Source: Desulfobacterales bacterium (GTDB lineage: Bacteria > Desulfobacterota > Desulfobacteria > Desulfobacterales > JAUCGF01). From it: a DNA stretch of 6,391 nucleotides. The notes beneath the pieces are model-generated. The model made no database searches and had not been told where the DNA came from. It saw only the letters and a list, made by a program, of their open reading frames with translations. Below, piece after piece: positions 1 to 6,275 of this stretch (the first letter of the stretch is position 1; each line of letters starts with the position of its first letter). The DNA is taken from the NCBI GenBank assembly GCA_029940345.1, contig JAOZRC010000327.1, positions 1 through 6,391 of the forward strand. Direction: 5' to 3'. The translations under genes and the position numbers were made by a program.

Positions 1-27
1 GAGTGATAAAACGTTGCCCACCCTACA
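1..27 (-). repeat. Edge of a probable dispersed palindromic (REP-like) repeat, cut by the window start
   Basis: Read on the minus strand, this segment begins TGTAGGGTGGGCAACG and runs into TTTTATCACTC. A GTAG tetranucleotide in front of a GGTGGGCAACG arm is the layout of REP-type extragenic palindromes. Sequences of the form GTAGGGTGGGCAACG...CGTTGCCCACC are remembered as common intergenic repeats in several environmental bacteria. The matching arm would lie upstream of base 1, so the palindrome cannot be confirmed here. The call rests on recall and on the tetranucleotide-plus-arm layout. Confidence 0.4.
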
Positions 28-47
28 TTTGATAGCAACCGCACAGG

Positions 48-77
48 TTGAAATCATTCAATCCCAAAAATTATAAT
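48..77 (+). promoter_or_regulatory. Sigma70-type promoter for gmd
   Basis: A -35 hexamer TTGAAA (48-53, five of six matches to TTGACA) is separated by 18 bp from a perfect -10 hexamer TATAAT (72-77). Transcription would start near base 84, leaving a leader of only about 23 bases before the gmd ATG at 107. It sits in the only noncoding stretch upstream of the operon, between the edge repeat and gmd. It probably drives gmd, fcl and the permease, and possibly the downstream genes, because no terminator is evident before 6276. Confidence 0.65.
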
Positions 78-83
78 TCAGAC

Positions 84-106
84 AATGGTATCCAAAAAAG
101 ACCATT
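84..106 (+). promoter_or_regulatory. Leader hairpin directly abutting the gmd start codon
   Basis: AATGGT (84-89) is perfectly complementary to ACCATT (101-106), with an 11-base A-rich loop. The right arm ends one base before the gmd ATG. The leader has no good Shine-Dalgarno; the closest is AAAAAAGA in the loop. The hairpin would therefore place the weak ribosome site in a loop and the start codon at the stem base. A six-pair, AT-rich stem is only modestly stable, so a regulatory role is inference. Confidence 0.3.
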
Positions 107-1261
107 ATGAAAAAAGCGTTAATTACAGGTGCCACCGGTCAGGATGGTGCCTATTTGGCCGATTTTTTACTTGGTAAAGGGTATGAAGTGCATGGCATCA
201 AGCGGCGTGCTTCCTCTTTTAATACCGCGCGTGTCGATCATCTGTATAAAGACCCCCATGAAGAAAATGTGCGTTTTGCGCTTCATTATGGTGATTTGAC
301 GGATGCTGCCAATTTGATACGAATCGTTGAGGAAGTGAGGCCCGACGAAGTTTATAACCTGGCGGCGCAAAGTCATGTGCAGGTGTCTTTTGAAATGCCG
401 GAATACACCGCTAATGTGGATGCTTTAGGTGCTTTGCGGTTGCTAGAAGCGATTCGGCTATTGGGCCTTGAAGGCAAAACACGTTTTTATCAGGCTTCCA
501 CTTCGGAGCTTTTTGGTAAGGTATTAGAAACGCCGCAAACAGAAATGACGCCTTTTTATCCACGTTCTCCGTACGCATGCGCAAAGCTTTATGCGTACTG
601 GTGTACGGTGAACTATAGGGAAGCCTATAACATGTTTGCTTGCAACGGCATCTTGTTTAACCATGAGTCTCCCATACGAGGGGAAACGTTTGTCACCCGT
701 AAAATTACGCGTGCAGTGGCGCGTATTGCGCTGGGGTTGCAAGATAAACTGTTTTTAGGCAATTTGAATTCATTAAGGGACTGGGGGCATGCCAAAGATT
801 TTGTGCGGGCGCAATGGATGATCCTGCAACAAGAGCGACCGGATGATTTTGTGATTGCAACCGGAGAGCAACACTCCGTCAAAGAATTTTGTGAATACGC
901 GTTTGCCGAAATTGGCGTCAAATTGGCGTGGAAAGGTAGCGGGATTGATGAAAAGGGCATTATTGTATCCATTCAACCTTCGCCTTTGGTGGCTAAATAT
1001 GAGTGCCATATCAACCCCCGCCGATTCGCAAAAGATGAGGTTGTCGTTTCCGTTGATCCGCGTTATTTTCGGCCCACCGAAGTGAAAACCTTGCTGGGTG
1101 ATCCGGGCAAAGCGAATCGTCAACTCGGTTGGATGCCCGAAATCACATTTGAAACCATGGTGTTCGATATGATGGTGAATGATCTCAATGAAACGGCGCG
1201 TGAAGGTATTTGGAAACGCAACGGTTTGTCGGTTCCTACCAGTTGTGAAGCGGATATGTAG
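107..1261 (+). CDS. gmd: GDP-mannose 4,6-dehydratase
   Basis: This cytoplasmic short-chain dehydrogenase/reductase converts GDP-D-mannose to GDP-4-keto-6-deoxy-D-mannose, the first step toward GDP-L-fucose. The N-terminus carries the Rossmann NADP-binding motif GATGQDG (8-14). The catalytic set is visible as STSE (T132, E134) and Y156-x3-K160. Family signatures NHESP (185-189), GETFVTRKI (192-200), [10 protein letters not shown] (222-231) and VDPRYFRP (316-323) follow, so assignment is secure. At 384 residues it is slightly longer than the E. coli enzyme, partly through a longer loop around 290-310. Residue 190 is Ile where SPRRG is expected. The ATG at 107 gives the canonical N-terminus, although no strong ribosome site precedes it. 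It is the first gene of the visible operon, 3 bp ahead of fcl, which uses its product. Confidence 0.97.
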   Translation: MKKALITGATGQDGAYLADFLLGKGYEVHGIKRRASSFNTARVDHLYKDPHEENVRFALHYGDLTDAANLIRIVEEVRPDEVYNLAAQSHVQVSFEMPEYTANVDALGALRLLEAIRLLGLEGKTRFYQASTSELFGKVLETPQTEMTPFYPRSPYACAKLYAYWCTVNYREAYNMFACNGILFNHESPIRGETFVTRKITRAVARIALGLQDKLFLGNLNSLRDWGHAKDFVRAQWMILQQERPDDFVIATGEQHSVKEFCEYAFAEIGVKLAWKGSGIDEKGIIVSIQPSPLVAKYECHINPRRFAKDEVVVSVDPRYFRPTEVKTLLGDPGKANRQLGWMPEITFETMVFDMMVNDLNETAREGIWKRNGLSVPTSCEADM

Positions 1262-1264
1262 AAA

Positions 1265-2416
1265 TTGAAAGGGCTAAACAAAAAAGCCGTCATCTATGTC
1301 GCTGGTCACAGGGGACTTGTCGGTTCGGCCTTATACCGGAATTTAGAATCTGACGGTTATCTAAATATCGTTGTCCGCACGCATGCAGAACTGAACCTGG
1401 AAGATACGGGGGCGGTGAATTCATTTTTTGAGACTGAAAAGCCGCAATATGTTTTTCTTGCAGCAGCCAAAGTGGGCGGCATAAGGGCGAATGCGACCTT
1501 TCCGAAGGATTTCCTGTTAACCAACCTCAAGATTCAAAATAGTGTTATCCAAGCGGCTTGGCAGCATGGTGTTCAACGTCTGCTTTTTTTAGGAAGTTCA
1601 TGCATTTATCCAAAGTTGGCGCAGCAACCATTAAAAGAAAAATATCTTTTAACCGGACCTTTGGAACCATCCAATGAACCTTATGCGATTGCCAAAATCG
1701 CCGGGATCAAACTGTGTGAAGCCTTTAATCGTCAACACGGCATGCGTTTTCTAAGTGTTATGCCAACGAATCTATATGGCCCGAATGACAATTACGACTT
1801 GAAGAACTCACATGTTCTTCCGGCTTTTATTCGTAAATTTCACCTGGCAAAATTGGCTTCCAAGGGTGACTGGGAGACGATTTTGGAAGAACAGGCGCTT
1901 TACGGATTTATTCCTGTAAAGCAACTGGCCGATTTGATTAAAATAACGATGGCTGCCGGTTTTAAACCGCCCGCAACTATTAACTGCGATGCCAAACGAA
2001 TAGAGCAGTCCGTATCGGGGGTTCGTCTTTGGGGTTCCGGAACTCCTTATCGTGAGTTTTTGCATTCTGATGATTTGGCTAAAGCGTGTATTTTTCTGAT
2101 GAAACTGAATGATGCGCGATTTGACGATCTGATTGGGGATGACTGTGCGCCGTTTGTAAACATTGGCTGCGGTAAAGATCAGACGTTGAAAGCAACCGCT
2201 AAAATAGTGGCTGATATTGTAAAATATGAAGGTGAAATTATCTGGGATCAGACCAAACCGGATGGGACGCCCCGGAAAATATTGGATGTTTCCAGACTAA
2301 ATGGACTCGGCTGGCAAGCAAAAATCAGTTTGCGCACCGGTTTGGCAAGGACGTATAAAGATTATCGCACCAGAATAAAAAAGAGGAATGATCTTGCTGA
2401 AAAGAAGTTTTATTAA
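1265..2416 (+). CDS. fcl: GDP-L-fucose synthase (GDP-4-keto-6-deoxymannose 3,5-epimerase-4-reductase)
   Basis: This NADPH-dependent cytoplasmic enzyme epimerises and reduces the Gmd product to GDP-L-fucose. It shows GxxGxxG as GHRGLVG (14-20), the GSSCIYP motif (110-116) with likely catalytic S111 and C113, Y140-x3-K144 inside EPYAIAKIAG, and the likely second acid/base H183 in NSHV. WGSGTPYREFLHSDD (256-270) is also diagnostic. The protein has 383 residues against roughly 310-320 for the usual enzyme. Most of the excess is an insertion of about 57 residues (about 196-252) between the RKFHLAK helix and the RLWGSG strand. The start is TTG at 1265: no ATG or GTG lies near the N-terminus, and this codon gives the expected spacing to the Rossmann motif. 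The 3 bp gap to gmd suggests translational coupling. Its 3' end overlaps the permease gene. The wcaG name is equivalent. Confidence 0.95.
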   Translation: MKGLNKKAVIYVAGHRGLVGSALYRNLESDGYLNIVVRTHAELNLEDTGAVNSFFETEKPQYVFLAAAKVGGIRANATFPKDFLLTNLKIQNSVIQAAWQHGVQRLLFLGSSCIYPKLAQQPLKEKYLLTGPLEPSNEPYAIAKIAGIKLCEAFNRQHGMRFLSVMPTNLYGPNDNYDLKNSHVLPAFIRKFHLAKLASKGDWETILEEQALYGFIPVKQLADLIKITMAAGFKPPATINCDAKRIEQSVSGVRLWGSGTPYREFLHSDDLAKACIFLMKLNDARFDDLIGDDCAPFVNIGCGKDQTLKATAKIVADIVKYEGEIIWDQTKPDGTPRKILDVSRLNGLGWQAKISLRTGLARTYKDYRTRIKKRNDLAEKKFY

Positions 2417-3200
2417 TTTCATCAGATTGATATATATCCAAAGAAATCTGATTTTCTCCATGGCCAAACGGGAAGTGGCCACCCAATATGTGGGATCGTT
2501 TTTAGGATTTATCTGGACATTCATTCATCCTATGGTGATGATTTTTGTTTATTGGTTTGTTTTTAGTGTAGGTTTCCGCATTCAACCGACCAATGGAGTC
2601 CCATTTGTGGTATGGATGGCGACTGGGATGTCAATATGGTTCGTTTTTTCGGATATCGTCAACGGATCTTCCGGTGTAGTGATCGGAAGCAGCAATTTAA
2701 TTAAAAAAACCATTTTTCCATCGCAAATTTTGCCTATTATAAAAATGGTTTCGTATCTCATCACCCACTCTGTCTTCCTGTGTGTCCTGATAGGCTTGCT
2801 TCTTTTTCAAAGGATGCCGTTCAGTTTATATTATCTCCAATTTTTGTACTATTTGCTCTGTATGTGCGTTTTGGCGCTTGGAATCGGATGGATTGTTGCG
2901 GCCTTGAATGCTTTTATTCGTGATACCGGTCAGGTTGTCAGTGTGATTTTACAAGTGGGTTTTTGGGCAACGCCGATTTTCTGGGACCTTAACATGATGC
3001 CCGCCGGGATCCATAAATTTATCAAACTCAATCCGATGTTTTATATTGTCCAAGGATACCGCGAATCTTTTATTTACTTTAAATTTTTTTGGCATCATCC
3101 GTATCAAACCCTCTATTTCTGGTGTTTTGCGGGAACAACTTTTGTCATTGGGGCATTGATATTTCAAAAACTTAAGCCGCAGTTTGCTGATGTGCTGTAA
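2388..3200 (+). CDS. wzm: ABC-2 type polysaccharide export permease (Wzm/KpsM family)
   Basis: This is the inner-membrane channel subunit of an ABC exporter for O antigen or a related surface glycan. At 270 residues it has the usual length. About six hydrophobic spans are visible, near 38-62, 72-90, 117-140, 146-172, 182-200 and 240-259. Family landmarks are KREVATQYVGSFLGF (27-41), FIRDTGQVVSVILQVGFWATP (176-196), LNPM (214-217) and the C-terminal KLKPQFADVL. The gene overlaps fcl by 29 bp. AGAGG (2382-2386) lies only one base before the ATG at 2388, a poor distance, so TTG at 2394 with a 7-base gap is a real alternative start. The N-terminal amphipathic stretch is typical of the family, so a start near 2388 is preferred over the ATG at 2460. 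No Wzt/KpsT ATPase gene follows in the window. Whether the substrate is O antigen, capsule or another glycan cannot be told. Confidence 0.9.
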   Translation: MILLKRSFINFIRLIYIQRNLIFSMAKREVATQYVGSFLGFIWTFIHPMVMIFVYWFVFSVGFRIQPTNGVPFVVWMATGMSIWFVFSDIVNGSSGVVIGSSNLIKKTIFPSQILPIIKMVSYLITHSVFLCVLIGLLLFQRMPFSLYYLQFLYYLLCMCVLALGIGWIVAALNAFIRDTGQVVSVILQVGFWATPIFWDLNMMPAGIHKFIKLNPMFYIVQGYRESFIYFKFFWHHPYQTLYFWCFAGTTFVIGALIFQKLKPQFADVL

Positions 3201-3220
3201 ATAAATACAACAAATACTTG

Positions 3221-3283
3221 AAGAAGGAATCAAAGATGGCAGGATTGAGACGATCACCAGGGAAGGTTTCCAGCTTGCGGTAA
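3221..3283 (+). other. Shine-Dalgarno and 15-codon leader frame ahead of the coiled-coil gene
   Basis: AAGAAGGAA (3221-3229) contains a strong Shine-Dalgarno, AAGGA at 3224-3228, seven bases before an ATG at 3236. That ATG opens only a 15-codon frame ending in TAA at 3281-3283. The adjacent frame, shifted by one base, reads protein-like sequence (GRIETITREGFQLAVREAM) directly into the coiled-coil gene. One lost base just after the ATG would explain this. Alternatively it is a genuine leader whose stop, 8 bases before the ATG at 3292, allows reinitiation. The ribosome site is clear; which reading is right is undecided. Confidence 0.45.
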
Positions 3284-3291
3284 GAGAGGCG

Positions 3292-3498
3292 ATGAAACCC
3301 GAAATGGATAAGCTGGATCGAAAGATAGAACGAAAGTTGGAAAAAATGGAATCCCGCATAGGAGACGTGGAACAAAGAGTAGCACGGCTGGAAGGGACAA
3401 TAGAGGGCAGTATGAGAGCTTATGAAGCCAATATCAAGTTAGTATTTTACGAATTTAAAACAGAAATTGTTCAACATTTGTTAAAGCATGAATTTTAG
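3292..3498 (+). CDS. Short coiled-coil protein of unknown function, 5' end probably damaged
   Basis: The protein is small, charged and of unrecognised family. Residues from about 4 to 40 (MDKLDRKIERKLEKMESRIG onward through VARLEG) show heptad spacing of Leu, Ile, Met and Val with many Lys, Arg and Glu, as in a coiled coil. A more hydrophobic tail with LVFYEF follows. The first ATG is at 3292, with AGAGAGG only two bases upstream. The same frame stays open back to 3205, after a TAA at 3202-3204, and has coding character there, but contains no ATG, GTG or TTG. The true N-terminus is therefore probably longer, lost or frameshifted. It lies 12 bp ahead of the AAA/nuclease gene and may belong to that cassette. 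It could also be a remnant left at the end of the polysaccharide operon. Confidence 0.5.
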   Translation: MKPEMDKLDRKIERKLEKMESRIGDVEQRVARLEGTIEGSMRAYEANIKLVFYEFKTEIVQHLLKHEF

Positions 3499-3510
3499 GC
3501 GCTTGTCATT

Positions 3511-5085
3511 GTGAAAAAATTACCCATCGGCATATCGACTTTTAAAGAAATCAGATTGGCTTATGGCTATTATGTCGATAAAACCCAATTCGTAAAAAAA
3601 CTGGTCGATAATGGCAAATACTATTTCCTGGCTCGTCCCCGACGCTTTGGCAAAAGTTTATTTATTGATACTTTGAAACAGGCTTTTTTAGGTGAGAGAG
3701 AATATTTTAACGGTCTTTTCCTAGAAAATAGTTGGGATTGGTCACAAAAATATCCGGTTATTCATATCAGTTTTGCCGCCGGTATGGTTCTGGACCGTCA
3801 AAGCTTGGATATCAAAGTAGAAGAAATTATAAATGCCAATAAAAAAAAATTCGGCGTCGATTTGGAATATCTGTCCTTATCCGGCCAATTTTATGAATTA
3901 ATTCAAAAAATATTTGTCAAATATCAGCAACAGGTCGTTATTCTAATAGATGAATATGATAAACCCATTCTTGATCATATCACCTGCAAAGAGATTGCCA
4001 TAGAGTTGCGCGACGGTCTGAAAAATTTGTATTCGGTTATCAAAGACTGCGATAGCTATTTAAAATTTGTTTTTTTTACAGGTGTGAGCAAATTTTCCAA
4101 AGTCAGTCTTTTCAGCGGTTTGAACAATTTGGAAGATATCACCATTGATCCGGATTATGCTGCGATTTGCGGCTATTTGGAATCTGATATTAAATCCATC
4201 TTTCGCGACCGGCTTAAAGATACGGATTTTAAACAATTAAAATTATGGTACAATGGTTATAATTTCAGGGGAGAGAGCGTTTACAATCCCTTTGATATTT
4301 TACTTTACTTACGGCATAATGAATTTGGCAATTATTGGTTTGAAACCGCAACTCCTTCTTTTCTCATCAAACTGATACAAGAGCAGAAATTTTTTATACC
4401 TAAACTGGAAAATATTAAAGCTGCCGAATCACTATTGAACAGTTTTGATGTCGATAAAATAGAATTGGAAACATTGCTGTTTCAAACCGGCTATTTGACA
4501 ATTGCCAGCATCAAAAAAGTGGGAGCCAGAAAGGTATACGAACTTATATTTCCCAATTTGGAAGTCAGGATGAGCCTGACCGATTATATCCTTCATTATT
4601 TGGTTCAGGATAGTTCAGTCAAAGAAGATAGCCAAATCTTACTATATGAATCATTATTGCAAGCGGATATCGGCAAACTTAAAACGGCGTTCCATTCTCT
4701 ATTCGCATCAATTCCCTACCATTGGTATATTAAAAACGACATGGACAAATACGAGGGGTATTATGCTTCGATTTTCTATTGCTGCTTCGCCGCACTAGGC
4801 CTTGATGTAAAACCGGAGGAACCGACCAATACAGGACGTATTGATTTAACCGTCAAATTGGAAAATAATATTTATCTGATTCAATTTAAGGTGCTTTCTT
4901 CGGACAAGGAAAAGGGAAAGGCCTTAAAACAGATCAAAACCAAAAAATATTATCAAAAGTATCTGTCTCATAATCATTCTGACTTCACCATTTTTTTAAT
5001 CGGTGTTGAATTTGGCGTCAAAGCAAGAAATATTATCAATGTAGAGTGGGAAAAACTTGAGAGTCACACACCGCTAAAAGTATAA
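3511..5085 (+). CDS. AAA-ATPase_like / PD-(D/E)XK nuclease-superfamily protein (PDDEXK_9, DUF1703)
   Basis: This two-domain protein belongs to a family abundant in environmental bacteria, with no settled cellular role. The N-terminal AAA-ATPase_like domain starts with LPIGISTFKEIR and YYVDKTQFVKKL (4-31). A P-loop follows as RPRRFGKS (42-49, K48), then a Walker B-like VVILIDEYDKP (142-152, D147/E148) and FFTGVSKFS (188-196). LWYNGYNF (245-252) is also a family hallmark. The C-terminal PD-(D/E)XK-like fold shows YEGYY (414-418), GRIDL (442-446, D445) and YLIQFKV (455-461, K460), then ALKQIKTKKYY (471-481). Gln458 stands where the catalytic acid of (D/E)xK is usual, so cleavage activity is uncertain. 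The 524 residues fit a complete member. The start is GTG at 3511, chosen because it gives the family N-terminus; the ribosome site is weak. The stop overlaps the next start by one base. Confidence 0.9.
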   Translation: MKKLPIGISTFKEIRLAYGYYVDKTQFVKKLVDNGKYYFLARPRRFGKSLFIDTLKQAFLGEREYFNGLFLENSWDWSQKYPVIHISFAAGMVLDRQSLDIKVEEIINANKKKFGVDLEYLSLSGQFYELIQKIFVKYQQQVVILIDEYDKPILDHITCKEIAIELRDGLKNLYSVIKDCDSYLKFVFFTGVSKFSKVSLFSGLNNLEDITIDPDYAAICGYLESDIKSIFRDRLKDTDFKQLKLWYNGYNFRGESVYNPFDILLYLRHNEFGNYWFETATPSFLIKLIQEQKFFIPKLENIKAAESLLNSFDVDKIELETLLFQTGYLTIASIKKVGARKVYELIFPNLEVRMSLTDYILHYLVQDSSVKEDSQILLYESLLQADIGKLKTAFHSLFASIPYHWYIKNDMDKYEGYYASIFYCCFAALGLDVKPEEPTNTGRIDLTVKLENNIYLIQFKVLSSDKEKGKALKQIKTKKYYQKYLSHNHSDFTIFLIGVEFGVKARNIINVEWEKLESHTPLKV

Positions 5086-6275
5086 TGCAATTTTCTGATC
5101 TAAAAAACAAGATTGCCAATGGGGAGGACTCCAAGGTCGAATTTAAATCGGCTGGTTTCCACAATGATAGTTTAGCCAAAGAAATTGTTGCATTTGCCAA
5201 CATGTCCGGCGGTGATATCTTTATCGGTGTTGAGGATAGTGGTGTGATTACGGGCATCCCAAATAGTAAAATCGGGGAAAAAATCATTAATATCAGTCGC
5301 AATAATATTATTCCTTCGCTTATTCCTGAATTAGCGGTTGTATCCTGTGATGCCCACAAAGTTCTAAGGATAAAGGTGGATAAGGGGAAATATAAACCCT
5401 ATAAAGTCAGAACTACCAATAAGTATTACATCCGAGCCGGATCTGTTTCCATTGAACCGACTACCGAGGAGTTGTCCAGGCTTTTTCAAAATGGCTCACA
5501 GCTTCATATAGAAGTGTCGAGTATTCACGGAACTTCTGAAAAAGATTTGGATGTCCTGAAATTGCGTTTATATTGTAACAGGTATCGGGATATTGAATTT
5601 GATGAAGATGAAATTGATAAATTATGCTATAATTTACAGCTTATGGATGAGAATGGCCATTTGACTATCGTCGGTTTGCTGTTTTTTGGGAATCATATCA
5701 CTCGTTTTTTGCCCCAGGCCGGAATTGAGCTAAACTGCTTTAAAGGCCAGGATGTTACATCAGAGATACTCGATTATAAAGCCGAAGAAAGTGATATCCC
5801 GTTTATGGTCAACGCCGCCATCAAGTTTGTAAAATTAAACTCACGAGTCAGACCGAAATTTGATCAATCCGAATTAATTAGAAACGATCAACCCGATTAC
5901 GAACCTTTCGCACTCCGAGAGCTAATCGTCAATGCCTTCATGCATCGGGATTGGTCTGTTTTCGGACAAAAAATTCGAATAAATCTTTTTTCCGACCGCC
6001 TGGAGGTTTTTTCACCCGGGCGGCTTCCCAATACACTCACACTCCAAAGAGCTCTTTTCGGAATATCCTATTATCGCAATCCGATCATTGCCCAAATGCT
6101 GAAAGACTACAAACTGGCGGATAAAGTAGGTCGGGGACTGCAAAAAATCTTAAAGTATTACCGGTCAAATGATTTGAAAATGCCGGAATTCGAAAGTCAA
6201 CCGGAATACTTCAGAGCTATTTTGTATAATGCGAATAACACTTTTGGCTACCAACTTAAGGCGGGACAAATGTAG
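5085..6275 (+). CDS. AlbA_2 (Schlafen-type) and GHKL-ATPase domain protein, RecG-like COG2865 type
   Basis: The N-terminal AlbA_2 domain (about 13-130) shows GEDSKVEFK (13-21), EIVAFANMSGGDIFIGVED (33-51) and KYYIRAGS (113-120). The middle part with LTIVGLLFFG (193-202) is the usual connector of this family. A GHKL/HATPase_c_4-like ATP site follows: N-box RELIVNAFMHRDW (278-290, E279, N283), DRLEVFSPGRLP (304-315) and GRGLQKI (349-355). Such proteins are often labelled transcriptional regulator or putative DNA helicase, but no helicase motor is seen here. At 396 residues it ends soon after the ATPase domain and lacks the C-terminal winged helix of many relatives. The ATG lies in a TAATG overlap with the upstream stop, implying translational coupling and a shared function. 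Its TAG stop falls inside the downstream palindromic repeat, so the last residues may have been altered by the repeat's arrival. Confidence 0.88.
   Translation: MQFSDLKNKIANGEDSKVEFKSAGFHNDSLAKEIVAFANMSGGDIFIGVEDSGVITGIPNSKIGEKIINISRNNIIPSLIPELAVVSCDAHKVLRIKVDKGKYKPYKVRTTNKYYIRAGSVSIEPTTEELSRLFQNGSQLHIEVSSIHGTSEKDLDVLKLRLYCNRYRDIEFDEDEIDKLCYNLQLMDENGHLTIVGLLFFGNHITRFLPQAGIELNCFKGQDVTSEILDYKAEESDIPFMVNAAIKFVKLNSRVRPKFDQSELIRNDQPDYEPFALRELIVNAFMHRDWSVFGQKIRINLFSDRLEVFSPGRLPNTLTLQRALFGISYYRNPIIAQMLKDYKLADKVGRGLQKILKYYRSNDLKMPEFESQPEYFRAILYNANNTFGYQLKAGQM

Noticed and set aside
85..109. ATG at 85 as an upstream start for gmd
   Set aside because: It is out of frame with gmd and its frame stops soon; the ATG at 107 gives the canonical Gmd N-terminus.
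855..1085. Plus-strand open frame inside gmd in another frame
   Set aside because: Fully nested in a well-supported gene, and its translation has no recognisable features.
625..1123. Long minus-strand open frames opposite gmd (625-972 and 773-1123)
   Set aside because: They lie antisense inside a gene with every family motif intact, have no domain-like sequence, and are explained by the codon pattern of gmd.
2460..2462. ATG at 2460 as the permease start
   Set aside because: It would remove the N-terminal amphipathic stretch usual before the KRE...YVGSFLGF motif, and no good ribosome site precedes it.
2949..3375. Minus-strand frames (2949-3359, 3172-3375) across the permease/coiled-coil junction
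   Set aside because: Tempting because the junction is odd, but the translations are low-complexity Ser/Phe/Ile-rich sequences typical of the reverse of Lys/Glu-rich coding sequence, and no start signal was seen.
5036..5359. Minus-strand 107-residue frame over the AAA/AlbA_2 junction
   Set aside because: Antisense to two genes with clear domains and no independent support.
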